Shown piece after piece: positions 12,101 through 24,977 of a DNA stretch of 64,000 bases. Numbering within the stretch: position 1 is the stretch's first letter; every line of letters begins with the position of its first letter. The DNA is from Varroa destructor (taxonomy: Eukaryota > Arthropoda > Arachnida > Mesostigmata > Varroidae), in the NCBI RefSeq assembly GCF_002443255.2, contig NW_019211457.1, forward strand, positions 29,536,610-29,600,609. The letters are read 5' to 3'. Below the pieces are notes generated by a model. It had not been told where the DNA came from. It saw nothing but the letters and a program-made list of their open reading frames with translations, and did no database searches. A program made the position numbers and the translations under genes.

Positions 12101-15100
12101 ATTTTATTCAGCTGCTATTGGCACAGCTGCTGCTGCTGCTGGGAGCTATCCACTCACCTTGCTGGCTGTAAATACAATTCTACGAAAGCATTCTACTAGA
12201 AAAACCTTCCGAGGACTTCTCGAATAAACCAACTAATTTCTTACCGAATCGATAAATATTTTTCATACAAGGTACTAGATTGGTTTCGTTCGTCTACATT
12301 CAGGTCGAATGTTAACGACGTTCGCACGAGGTCGGTCTAGCCTAGGTCTGATAGACCCGTGTAGATCAAAAACAGACCTCATGCTTTGATCAAACGACTG
12401 ACATCAACTTTCGGCGCGTATATATATATATACCCTGTCTATAAAATAATAGGCACTTTTTGAGAAACTACGACCTTCCGAATCAGGCCGCTCTGATTTA
12501 CGTACTCGGAAGTGTTTGCGTTGCTATGCCCAAAGCGCCCCAAAAAAATTACTGGAATTTTCTTTGCATTTGTATAACGATACGTAGAACGTTGTATTCG
12601 TCTTCAACCCGCTGTCATCACCGTCAAAGCCTGTGAAAACGTTGGTTCGTTATAGCTATTGACCGTTTATTCTGATCTGCAAGCACATCTTACCTTAATG
12701 CAACATTTTCATCCGAACTCTCAACGTCGGGATTAGTGCTTTATTACTAAAAATGCGCATTAGGTAAGGTAGCATAATTAGTTCAACAAATCGGTTTCTG
12801 TTACTTATCGCCAATGCCCGCCATAGTGACGGACCTACTGAATTGCATACAGGACCGGCATCATGGCGCATGATGAGCCGCTAGAAGAGCTGACCACGTT
12901 TCCAGATGGTCGACGCGTGTAGTCAACGTTTCAAGCCTGCTTTCAGTATTTGTAGCTCTCGCCTGACTTAAGTTCGGCTGGGCTATTCAAATATGTCTCG
13001 TAGCAGTTGTTACCCACAAACACTGGAACGGGGTCGGATAGGTAAAGCACAAATCGGAAGTGAGCAATTGTTGCTGCGAGGTCTCTATATGACTTATGAC
13101 CTCGTGTGTTCTGTAAAAGTACTCATCTTCGTGGGGGCATCCGGTGTATCAGTGTCACCCCGTCGATATGTGTATGCCCATCCAAGACTGCATGTGTTCT
13201 TACCGATACTGACGATTTTCTAGGGAGAGCTCTTCGAGCCCATCGTCGGCGCTATCTGTCTAGACCGTGGTACGGCCGAAGACAAACTGAGAAAACAGGC
13301 CTTCGAAGGAGACAACGAGGCCTAATTATACATGGTTAAGGCAATGCAGTACATTTGTTTGTGAAAAACCATTCCAGGGACAGTAGTGAGTAACTATTGA
13401 TTTGTAAAAGGATTATTAAGTATGGGCGTCATGCAAACGAAGTCTTTAGCCTAGATGTAATGAGTAGCGGTATTTGGAACAACGATCTTTATGTTATTGC
13501 GATTTAATAACAATTGATGACACTAACTCACTAAAAATGTGTGCTATAGTACGCCATTTTGAAATTAGTAGTCGATAGAGGGGTAGTGGTCTTCAACTCA
13601 CTTAAGCGGAATAAAGAAATGGAAACTCGACAACGGGCATGATTCGTGACTCGTTCGATGTACGGCTATAGGTAGCAAAATATATCGAACACATAAGAGA
13701 CGATAGGCAAAAGCTCACCTCAGAATAAAGTCATTTTAATTTTTTGTTCGGTTTCTGGGTTTCATCGCATGTCATCCACAAATGCGAAATCAAAGATTCT
13801 ATAACATAAATTCCGATCCGTACGCACAACATGTCTAAATAATACATAATCGATATAAATAGAAATCGACCGTGGCGCGGTATTCAATTGTACTTAGGCA
13901 GCCAACTTAACAGGGGTTGCGTTGACCAGAAACGCCAGAGGGAGTATTTTATTAAATCTAAGTTTGACTTAGCGCTTCGAGCGGGTACGGGTTACTATCC
14001 TCCTCCCAACCAGAACGACGCCTTACAATGTCCCATTATGCAGCGATTGACCCACTCTTTTCCGAACGACGAAAAATGAACCGGGGTTAATAGTTTTGCT
14101 TCACGGCAACGCCCGCACCCTTCCGCACACGGACACGTACACACTTTCAACGGTATCCTAATCATGCCGCTGAAAGCGTGCTTGTTTACGTACAAGTACG
14201 GCAAGTGTTTAGGTATACAATTCAGTAGTCATTGTTATAGTAGAGATAGTTATTTTAAACGACAAATCCTACCAATACATCTTCTTTTAGACAAAGCGCC
14301 TTAAGCTCCTATTTCAGCCACCATAGACTTGAAATTTTTATTCATTTTAGTCGCGTAACTCACTATTGTGCGCTGTCTCATCGCATCTTTCTCTACTCCG
14401 CTGCCTGGCTGATCTTCTCGATTTAGTTTGTTTACGTTGCTTCCCTAAAGGCATATAGCAAAACTACCAGGATCGATCTGTATTGCAAAGGAAATCAATA
14501 CGAAAGGTCGCACCAAGGCCCAACTCGCCTGCCAAAAGGAAATGCGTGCTTGTGAATAGTCCTTGCGTCTGACTAATGGAAGAGGTGGCCATTGCTTAAT
14601 TGACCACCGATTTCAGACGTCAGCAATCTCATTGTCCCGACGCAAATGCAGACGATTGCGTTCGTACATTTCTCTTCTTTGCTCAGGTTAGAGGTTTTTT
14701 TCACTGTTTTTTTTTGGACGGTGGAAGACAATTAGATACAAAGCTGGTCCTTACCTTAAATGTAGAAACATTTAACAGGGATAAATAAGCTCGTACGGAC
14801 ATTCGAACTTGCAGAGAGTTGAGAGAGTTGCCTGATCGAGCGGGCCTGGGTCGTTCGCGAGAACAGAATCTTGCACATGATTGCCAGGATTAAATGATTA
14901 GCTAAACTAAAAAGTGGGCAAGTTAGAAAGGTTACCCTTGATAATCATATGCATTCAATCACATATTACAGACCCAGTAAAACAAGTGATTTTTAAGGGG
15001 AAAAGGTTTTGACAGCTCCTGGAAGGACACTGGAGTCTTCTGCAAGCGGAAAAGAGGAATATATAGGAACGCCTCATGGAAATTAAAGACTCGCGAGTTG

Positions 15101-15954
15101 GAAGGAGCAGACTAAAGAATGTTAAGAAAGATTTGCCATTCCTTTGTTGCCTACAATGACGCTCCCGGAGCAATATCTAACCCTCTCGGGAGCTATCCAG
15201 ATTAATCGACTAGTCAGAGATATATAACGGTAGAGCATAAAGTTGTAGAATGGTAGAGAGAAGGGCAGGATCGGCTAACCCCAAGAAGCATAGGTCAGAA
15301 CAGAAAATAACAGCTTTACAACCTTAGAATACCTATCTTCATAATTTTAAACCTAAAGGATCAATTTCCCTCGCTTCAATCGAAACTTCAATCAAAATTT
15401 ATTTATAACGTACCTATCTTATTTTAACCTTATAGTTTATTTGTTTAATAGTATCTTTGAAAAAAAAAACAAAAAAGTTGCTTAAAAATCTTCAACTATG
15501 TATAGCAAATAATAATCAAATTTGATCATATAAGATATGCTAGGCCTAATATGCAAAAACGGTTTTCAAAGTGACCTACAGCCCTTATATATATATACAC
15601 AACGAAGCTCAATATATGCTATTTTTTAAATACAATCGGACACAGTCTGACCGGATCGTACACAATATAATCCACTAACTTTTTCAATAATATTATCGAA
15701 TTTGACAGGGATACTAAGTGAGTTTTGCGGAATGAAAAATCAAGTTGATTCTCAAAAAGCCTTATTATTGTCCTATCTCAGTCAATCCTGTCTGCATTCT
15801 AGTCAGGTAAAAAAACAGCTTAATTAATAATTGTTATTGATAGGTATTTGGGACTGTCAAAGCTCTAAAGGCTCAGTCCAATACAATACCGTACGTCAAC
15901 GCGAAATTCAGTTTTTTATTCGTTCGAATCTACTAAAACACATATATACACAAT
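3141..15954. other. No gene supported over about 12.8 kb
   Basis: All open frames are short and unrecognisable, and most lack an ATG. Positions 3419-3500 carry several TTCCAG/CTGGAA motifs, including the small inverted repeat GCTGGAA/TTCCAGC at 3419-3438. Short TA tracts occur at 6941 and 12421. I see no tRNA, rRNA, transposon or splice-supported exon. Confidence 0.5.
12127..12141. repeat. (CTG)5 short trinucleotide repeat
   Basis: Five CTG units, interrupted on both sides. It is not part of any open frame long enough to suggest a coding poly-amino-acid tract. Confidence 0.85.
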
Positions 15955-16227
15955 ATGCATGAACATTTAAAAAAACAATTAAGTAACAAGTACAATTTTG
16001 CAAGAGGCTCATATATAATGAGTCGAAAAATACGGACGTTTCGCTGGAAGGTCGTGACCGTTCTACGACTCCTGTTAGCAATTATTTTTCTGTTATGCTT
16101 TGCTGATATTCGTTTAAGTGCTTCCATCGGCCAGGAACGTTTTCGTTCAGCTTACTCCGCCAGCCTGCGGCTTCTTGTGTTTTTTTTTTGCTGCACAACA
16201 ATAATAAGTTTAGTAGTCATGCAGTAA
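15955..16227 (+). other. 90-codon frame with two hydrophobic segments
   Basis: The frame begins with ATG at 15955, with a second ATG at 16018, and ends at the TAA at 16225-16227. From the second ATG the peptide has a short basic start (MSRKIRTFRWK), then a hydrophobic stretch of about 20 residues (residues 33-52 of the long form), a polar middle and a hydrophobic C-terminus. This layout is like a small two-pass membrane protein or the first exon of a type II membrane enzyme. AT-rich DNA often yields such hydrophobic frames by chance, and I recognise no homologue. Confidence 0.15.
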
Positions 16228-18394
16228 TTACACGCACATACTAATGTAGTAAGTTCCCTGCTAAATTCATTCGTTCCGCGTTTGTAAATCAAGGCGGGAT
16301 CATTCAAACAGTGTAACAAAGGACCGTTTTCTTTGAGTATCGTCTACACAGCATCACCAAACATTTCAAAAACATCGGTTATCAAAACTCCAGATGCCTG
16401 TTTTGCGCCAATCGAATAGTGGATGAAGGTGATTGTATGGAGAAATATTTACAACTAGAATTAAGCTTTTGTCCGCTCGTAACAAGGTACCATCGGTGTA
16501 CAGAGGAGGTGGAGTACAAGACCGCCTAGGTAGGATGTTCATGGCTGCTTAATTCGAGACTCGGTCGGACTTTGTGTTACTCGAGACTCGAGCCCATCTT
16601 CCTGACTATGATTCCCTTGAGACAGATTAGGGAATGGTGACAGGTCTGCTGGTCAGCTGCAAAGTTGGCTTGGAAGTCTGGGAACAGAAACCCCGTTGTT
16701 AGAATGTTTAATAAATAAGCTCTTCGTGTTCACCTCGTTCTTACTCCATCCCCTTTCTGACACAGCACCACAGAGCCAACTGTTGACATATTAAATTTTT
16801 TATATTCCGGTAGGGGAAAAGGGGGCAGCGGTGTCACATGGAGAGATCAGTATTAGAAAAGATAGCAGAGACAGACAGGTATAGGCAGGACAATATTAGT
16901 TACGTCACCTGGAAATCAGGGCATTGCAAGCGATGCGCCGAAAACGCGTCTCGGTTTGCAGTGTTTGCGCCGGAAATACATCCATAATATTATACTTATG
17001 CAGAGGTTGTACCTTAGGCTGCACTTCACACGTCAGACTTCTGAGAGGAACTGCAAGGCACGATCCACAGAGAGAACAGAAATTCAGATAAAGCATGGCT
17101 TCTATACTGCTTGTTTTCACATGACAATTTTCTATGATTAAGGCATATCCTTTAACATCTGAACGACATTTTCAAAGAGTTGGAGAAAATTAAAAAATCG
17201 TTTAGTCTGAGGGGTTTGGGAAACAGAAAACAGATCTACATATCAAGGGCGTCCTTCTGCGGAGCGTCTCAGAGGACTGACTTGCAGCTTATCCCACAAT
17301 AGGGAGAGTGATCCGTCAGACGATAAAAGGCGACAATAGAATAACCCAGCAATCTAAGCAAGTAAAAATCGCGAGCTCCTATCGACCGATAATCCCAAGC
17401 TCGTAACGTTGTTGGCATCTTTGTAAAGATTGCAGTGGCATAAAATGAAAATTCTCCATATCAGCTTATCCGTCTACGTCCGAAAAAGTGGCTCCAAAAA
17501 CTAAGTATGTAGCATTCAATGCTCGTGTGCGAAAAAATAGGCGCAATGGTCAATAGAAATATCTGTTAATGTATCCATTAAATGCCTTTGTTGGATCAAA
17601 CAATACGAGCCAACTGAGGCTGCTGGTTCTTGGATTTCTACTAGACTGTACTTGTGCTATTAGTGAGTGATAATTGTGTATAGTAAAATCTCGATTACGT
17701 GTGTAGTCGAATATGAATATGTCTGTAGTTACGGAAAGCTAGCTGATTCCACTTCCGGTAAATATGGGCTGTTTAATAGTGTTTCCTAGAAGTAGTTAAT
17801 TGTTGGTCTAACTCGATAATGTACTTTTATTAAGACACAACTGTTCTGGCTACCCTAGGGGTTAACTACGCAGTTGCCCACTTGACTACAGGAAGTCGAC
17901 CTTCGATGATTCTTTACTACCCACTAATCCGAACTCGAGCTGTTGTGGTGGCGGGCAAAAGTACTCGATCCTTCAAATTTTCACACCTATATTGACAATT
18001 ACCGCAAAATAAAATGCCTAAGAAAGATATTAGAAAATCCTTACCGCTTAGGACACTCTAACAATGTACAGCTACAAACTACATAGGGCGTTTCAAAACC
18101 TACATAGATTAGAGCAGATTATAGGCACGTGAGTTCAGACAGTATCTTATGGCTGTCTGCCATTTCTCGTCCAGACTTAACAACCTTCAAGATCATATCT
18201 CTCCTGGATCCGTCTGCTATTAGCGCCAATCCAATGATAGTCTTACATAGCTTATTACCACGCATGTAGTAGCAACCTTCTATACAAGCAAAAAGACCAC
18301 GTAGGAAAAAATAAACTCTCGACCGATATAGTTTGGGCATTCAGGATCATTCCCGCTGATTCTTCACTGCACTCTCCCCTTGGCCCATTTTGCC
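16228..18394. other. No gene supported
   Basis: The open frames are short. TGGCTACCCTAGGGGTTAACTAC at 17848-17870 resembles a tRNA A-box region, but no matching B box follows at tRNA spacing. Confidence 0.5.
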
Positions 18395-19090
18395 CTAGCA
18401 AGAACAGATATACTTTAGGCAATGGGAACATCTGAAAAGTACTGCTACCGCTTCACTCAGTCTGGTTCGACTCGTGCCGTTCGCAGCAGGCATATCTCGC
18501 CATGTGCAGATTCTCTTTGAAAAGCAGGACACTCTTTTTCGGATTGGAAGACGAGGCAGGGAGCGTTGTCGGTGCTCCTGCAGTTTCCGCTGATGGCCGC
18601 ACAACCAGATGCAGTGCATTGTAGTAGTTTTAGGACTGGCGGTAGTATTTGAAGGGAGCACAACGTAGCGCTAACAGGAGACGATGATAGAACAAAAGAG
18701 ACGGCGCAGGAGCAAACGCCTTTGCCATGAGGAGTCTATCAGGCGGTAAGGTGGGAGAAAAGGCGGTTTGGCATCCTGCTTCCTCAACATATCTTCGAGG
18801 TGTGTGTCGTGACAGGATTTTTTTTCTGCGAGCAACGAAGCGACCCAAGAAAACCGAAAGACCGACTGAGCCGGCAGACAGGACGATAGGAAGCTAAACG
18901 GTCCAAAGTCGAGTACGTGAAAGGTCAGCGAGAGCAGCGGCAATGGCAGCAGTGAACCGTTGGGTCTACGTTTGTATGAGCTTGTGTGACTGGGTAAATG
19001 TCTTTGTATGGGAAATATGTGTGCAAATGAGCTGCTAAGATTCTTTCGGAGACGGGCAATAGCAAAAGGGTAGTAAAGAAGAGAGCTCAC
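18395..19090 (-). other. Long minus-strand open frame interrupted by one TAG; unrecognised
   Basis: Two open frames in the same register, 19090-18671 (139 codons) and 18661-18395 (88 codons), are separated by a single TAG codon and two sense codons. Together they make a 230-codon stretch with one stop. The predicted peptide is rich in Ser, Leu, Phe and basic residues and shows no domain I know. A second frame (18663-18457) encodes a short cysteine-spaced segment, CTASGCAAISGNC followed by further Cys. The region is less AT-rich than its surroundings, which alone lengthens open frames. It may be a pseudogene, an untranslated exon, or chance. Confidence 0.15.
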
Positions 19091-22000
19091 AATAAGACGA
19101 CAATTTAAAGGATCGAGGAAGAATCGCGTGGTTCGGAAGGAGACGTAATAGTTAATGTGTGGCGTACGTATGTGTGTGTTTGTCTGTCTGTCGAGGCTTT
19201 GCGTGAAAACAATTCTGCCGCCAGCTTTCGTAATAATGAAAGAAGCAAGAAAGCAAGAAATGAACTAGACACGAAGGAAACCAACCAGCGATAAAAATCG
19301 TCCTGTCCCCGTCGACACCCGGACATAAAGAGGGGCTAGACTCCAAGCCCAGTTCTTTTTACATGGAAAGGCATTCGAATGGTTCACTTAAGGAAAACGA
19401 AAAGAACGCTTCCAGCTCACACTGCTGAAGAACAAATTAGACTTTGTCTCAAACTTGGTATTTTACGAACTGCCACAAGGGTCGTTCAATAGGTTGAAGC
19501 AGATCTAGCAATATGTATTTCATTAGTGTTAACATATCGCAAGAACGTATATTTAAGCTCCCCAGGCAAACCCCTGGAGGTGATTGCAAGGCTTACAACT
19601 AGCATTTTTATAAGTAAGAAAGGGTCGACTTCTATTTTTCTCTTTAAAAACTGACTGTGTAAGATGGAGTCCAGAGCATAGAGTACAGTTGCTTTGGAGA
19701 AGCATATTATTTTTAAGTACGTTCCTAACGGGCGACCAGTTTGACATTTAAGTCAATCTTTCCCGAGACAAGCAAAAATCTATGATTAGCAAAAGGTTTT
19801 GTTTCTTTTTTATCATGATAATTTCTTGATTTTTTACCTTTTATGTTTAACAGCTAGTAGACTAAGTCATGATATTGCCGAAGTTCAATAGTGACCTATT
19901 TCAACTAGGAATCATTTCTGTTAATAATGAGAGTCATTAAATTTTCGGCGCTTATCTTCTGCCAATGTATTGCAAACCTCGCCTGACGCTTGAATGAAAA
20001 ATGCACCTGAAGAAGCATTTATCACTTTAATTTCAAAAGGCACATTTTTTTAGGAAAAAAATTGTGAAAAATTTGCTGTTTTCTACAATAATTTATGACA
20101 CACAGTTGCGTCATTCGAATAGGCTCCGTGCTTGAAAAATTAGACAGCGTCTCTGACAGTGAGAGCAATAGAACTGGATTTTGTTTATTCACTGGCCGTT
20201 TTCCTAAATAATAATAAAAACAACAATGGAGCCATAATAATCCGAGAAAATGAAAGTAGTTTTCAGTGATCCTGTGCTTCAAAACGTTTGTCCTTTTTAA
20301 ACAGTACCACAATGTTGTGGCTGCATGACCAAGACGTACGCTTCGTATATTAGACAGTCTTGACTGCCACCATGACTTCGTAGTCGACCTCCTGCCACAA
20401 GCTGCAGATAACAGAGCTATGCTTGCGAAAGAAAAGTGTCACACGTCATTCATAGATACATTGCTAGATTAATGAGTATAAAGCGAGCGTAAGCAGTCCA
20501 GCATACGACAACACATCGAAACAAAAACCGATCACAGTACCGCCGAACACTTCACACATCAAGGTCCATAAAATGGTCAGGCGTACGTATCGTGCCCTCT
20601 AGAAAGGAGTGCTCTCCTGCTAGACAGTACCTACTGAATATTATCAAAGAAAAAGAGGATTTTAGACACCTTCGGACCTTCTTTGCAGCAATGAGCTGTG
20701 AGATAGGCTGAGGTGAAGGATCTGTGCCCCTTTCACGTTGCCGTTGAGGCAGTCTTTACCACGTATTCGGCTGTGGAGGATAACCCATCATGAACGACAA
20801 CACGACCTTAACGCGGACTGTCGAAGATTAACAAAAAGGGCAGCATGACGCGGAAAGAGGTCAAGGTTGTGATAAAACTTGGGTTGGGTTGGAATCGCCG
20901 GGCCAGATAGCCACCTCAATAGATCCTACTCTGTCCGGTTTGGCCTCATTTCGCCCAATGCCCCGTTGGCAGTGGTGTGGCGCGATAGGGTACGGAAAGC
21001 TTGAGACGACTGGGGAACGTCATCGGAATGAACTTAGACATCATAAGAAGAGAATAAAATTAAGAAAGATAACCTTTTTTCATAACTCTACATAGTAATA
21101 CAGTAACGGTAGATAACGATTTGTTCCGCGAAGATTCCGAATACGAAAATTCGATATTTTGGTGATTGTGCGCGCCGTGTCGTGAGGTTGACGATTAAGT
21201 AGTATCATCGACTGACAAAGAAATGGCTAACTGAAATAGTTTAAACGCCCAACTAGACTAAAACGGGAGCAATAAATGTGACGTATTTACATTACTATAG
21301 TATATTCTTGATGGAATCACTATGGTATTGGCGAAGAATAGTTTTTTAAGGAAGAGTTATTACATACTGTAAGCTTGATTTGAGCTATTCAGTTGACACC
21401 AGGATCGATTAAATATGTAGCGATCAATTGTGTAGGGGCATAAGGGCTCTGCCAATTGGAAAGTTCCATTTTCAGAGTGTCGTTCATTTGAGAATCAATG
21501 TTACTCTTGCAAATATCCGTCACTAAAATTCTTGTAGTTTATTAATAAGCTCAGAGATATAATTACCCTATTTACTAAATCACTTTTATTGATCTATCGT
21601 AGCTTTAAAGACCTTTCTGCCGCTGCTTTTGTGGATAATTTAAAATTTACTGCCGGCGCGACCTGCAACAGCATGAAAAAGAGTAAGGAACACACGCATA
21701 GATTACTATCAACAAATAAATTAGATAGATGATGTTTAAACGATAATGAAAAAAGATGGACTAACACAGTTTTATATAGAGAACTTCGAAGAAAAACGAT
21801 TACGCGTTTATATTCTGCTTCCTATCCTTAAAACGTGATTGTTTATACAGATTAAACTGTTACCTATCATAGTTAATGGAACGTACGGTTCTGGAGTAGA
21901 TTTCTACATGAGGGTTGGTCAGGCCAGATATGATTCACCCTTACCTAGTTGCAGTTGAATGAATATTGACATAATGACTTTTGCGACGACTCGCTAGTTG

Positions 22001-23553
22001 AACGCCTTGAATCTTGAATTAAATCTACGTGTGAAAGGAAGATGTCGTATTGTTTGTTAGGCCTAGTCAGAGACTGAGAGAGAACGACCATCGCTCGGAC
22101 CAGCAGGGAATCGAGCAGCCAGGCAAGTAATTCCAGAAACTGGGATCTTGCATGGGTTGCATGTACGCCAAGTGGTTCTTTTCTGTTTTGTCCACCCGAA
22201 CCTTACATAATATCTGGAATGAGGTTTAAATTAGCCCCCGAAAACTTTGAGAACATTAGACCTTGCGCCGATCTGAGACGCAACTGGGCCTATGGTTAGG
22301 ACGAGTGACATACAAACTAAAACGAAGTTCGAGATTTCGGGAGGGAGTTTCTTACGTAAGGGCGGATTGCGCTGTCGATATTAGGGTATGCAGCAAGCGA
22401 TAAAGCTTGCGGCAGCTACTTCTTATTAAAAGAACCATAGCGAAGAATACTCAAGAAAACAGTACGTTGTTTCATTCAGACTTTTATAACCACAAGGTAA
22501 GGTGAAAGTCTCCTGTAAGTCTGAAAAGAGTCTCTAACCGTTTGAAAACCTTTTCCTACTCAGATTTGTATGATCTTTCATTTTCTTTCTATTTTAGCAG
22601 ATGTAAGATGAAAACTTACTAAAGTGATTTTACTATCAAGCCTATATACCTAATATGTATATGCCTAATAGCCAGCCGATTTACTACGTACTACGAGCAT
22701 GTCTAAATGGAGCACTTCGTCATACCAGGTTGTCGCTGGCTAGCGACATTTTGTTGATATAAGTTAGACAATAGGCGACAAAAAAGCTGAATGAGTATTT
22801 TTTGTTTTCAATTTCACATATATTTCTATAACAATGTTTTGGTACAACGAGGCTGTTAGACATGCAACACCAATTCTTACAAAGTAGCACAGATAGAGAA
22901 GTTAAAAGCAATATGAAACCTCGAATTCGTTCAGTGTTTCTGCATTGCGTCCAGCAAAGTCTATTAGACACTAGTTGCTTACAAATTCACTCGATTTAGG
23001 TGGCAAAACATACCCTTTTGGTGAAATTGTCTACACCCCGTCTGCGACAAAACACCAACGACTTCCACTTCGAACTTCCGGTTAGTTTTGAAGTTACCCA
23101 GCTTATCTGATGTGAATGTTTGAATCGAGGAAGTAGAATCGATTGGTGATCACCCGGTAACTTTTACCATAGATACTGTAATTGGACTGAGAAATAGAAC
23201 TGTAATGTTATCTATCAAAGACAAACTATAATCGTTAACTTTAAATTTCAAATCTATCTTAGTTGGTAATGATTGGCTTCAGATTTCCAAAAAAAATAGA
23301 AAAAATCAAGTCCAATTTATTCGATGAAATAAGTTTTATTAATCCTCAAAACTCGGTTGGGTGGACTCCTAGTGAGACTATGTGTCATCAATAGCGACGT
23401 CTCAGCGCCGACCATTTTAATACTTCTGCTGTTCAACCGAAGGCTTGCCTTGGACGAAGGAAATGCAATTGAATTGAGCCCACGGTACAAAGCTTTCTAT
23501 GTCCTGAAGTTTTCTGTTCATTTTTTTTGCGGCATTTTTTTCTTTTCCCACAG
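19091..23553. other. No gene supported
   Basis: Two overlapping minus-strand frames at 19105-19346 are Ser/Phe/Leu-rich without a domain. The remainder is AT-rich with short frames only. Confidence 0.5.
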
Positions 23554-23598
23554 CGGTAGTTGTTCAATGGTAAATTGTGCCATGCTATTAGTCCCCAG

Positions 23599-24012
23599 TT
23601 CGCCCGAGCGGTTCAGGAAATTATCAAAGACCTGGCGCTCACACAGAAAGAAGCTAAACTGACCATTCTATGCGTTCAGAGAGCTACCAAGCTGGATATC
23701 TCTGTGTCTAGAAACGTACGCCGTCGTCTATCCGTAATGTCAAGATTATTCAGTGCTTCAGGACAGAAGTACCAGTACAGGGATATTCCAAGGATGCACA
23801 GAAAGATGCAGTACTATACAACTTTAGCTACTATAACAGATTTTAACCGTCTTTTGACTCTTGAATTGTTCATTCCGTTAATAGGCTTAATTTTTTTAGT
23901 TAAAAGATATTTTACAGTGGAACTTGCTTGTTCTTACTGGCTTCCTGGGCGCTTTTGCTGGACCACGGCAGGCTACTTAGGGATAACTTATAATTTCCAA
24001 CCTACAAAATAA
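23599..24012 (+). other. Exon-like open frame, product unrecognised
   Basis: A 150-codon stop-free stretch runs from 23560, just after an in-frame TAG, to the stop at 24010-24012. The first codon is TTG, so it cannot be a complete gene. A CAG acceptor candidate at 23596-23598 would open the frame at 23599; a better pyrimidine-rich acceptor ending at 23553 would include the TAG. The first half is rich in charged residues (for example FARAVQEIIKDLALTQKEAK) and could pass for a helical segment, whereas the second half is hydrophobic and irregular. I recognise no family. Chance cannot be excluded at this length. Confidence 0.2.
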
Positions 24013-24953
24013 GACCCATAAACGTTCAGTAACTCGCTTGAGAAAGTTTTGTTGTTTATAATATTTCATTGAGTTACTGAATCTACCTGTTTAAATTTGG
24101 AACTGTTTCAAAATTTCCGCGCAATTCAAGCGCTATAGAACGTATTACACTTTGCCTTAGACATAATAACACTACTAATACCATATTTAAAGCTAACTTT
24201 GTAAATGTTTTAAATTAACTCTATTATCGTTTATTTATATATATAGAGTTCTAGTAGCTATACGCTTTAGCGTGTAGCTTTTCGTAAGGGGCATGCTTTC
24301 ATCTGCAACTCCAGGCTGCATACAACGAAAGCCTGTTTCTTCGAAGACAAAACAGTCGTTTCAAAATTTTGGCGATGATAAGCTCTTATCCAATGTTTTA
24401 GCACTGGACAAACTCCTATAAAGATTTTTTTGCGCGAAGCTTACGCTTGCCCTTATTTCCAGTTTGCATGCAGTTACTGAAAAATTCGAGAAGTACTTTC
24501 ATGAAGCAAGTCAATGAAGTTTAGGTTTAAGAACATTAAAATGGCTCAAGAATCTAAAGATTTTTAATACGCTTAGGTTTTTGTTTTAAAAATCAAAAAC
24601 CGTTTTTGAAAGGCAGGTATTGAGTGGCCAGTTAAGCGCCTTTTCAATTTCTGAGCCGTACTTAGCACTTGGATTTTTGCATCTGCTATCTCTCCAAAAT
24701 TTTTTTCTTTGTTCTCCTTTTTGGTACGTAGCGAGTTGGGGACAAATTGTTGTTTGCAAATAAAAAAGGACCGTTTAGAAATTGACTAGGGGACCGTTTA
24801 GGCCTTGAATCGAAGGTATAATCGCTGCGAGTAGCGGTTACTTTGAGGAATGATACCTCTAGCGCATACAAAGCATTTCGTTATAATATCGGCGCTTATT
24901 TGGATACTGTATTCAAAACAACGTAATTAGAAACAATTTCAGTTTAGATGTGT

Positions 24954-24977
24954 CACCCTGTATATGTGTACAGGGTG
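24954..24977. repeat. 9-bp inverted repeat resembling a transposon end
   Basis: CACCCTGTA at 24954-24962 and TACAGGGTG at 24969-24977 are exact reverse complements with a 6-nt loop. The sequence then continues as CGGCAAAAATCACTT. A TACAGGGTG start is reminiscent of the termini of several cut-and-paste DNA transposons of invertebrates, but no partner terminus or transposase was found nearby. Confidence 0.45.

Noticed and set aside
14090..14130. Plus-strand text resembling the HDNARPH block of a mariner transposase
   Set aside because: The match needs a frameshift inside six residues, and no following PPYSPDLAPSD-like block or other transposase motif is present.
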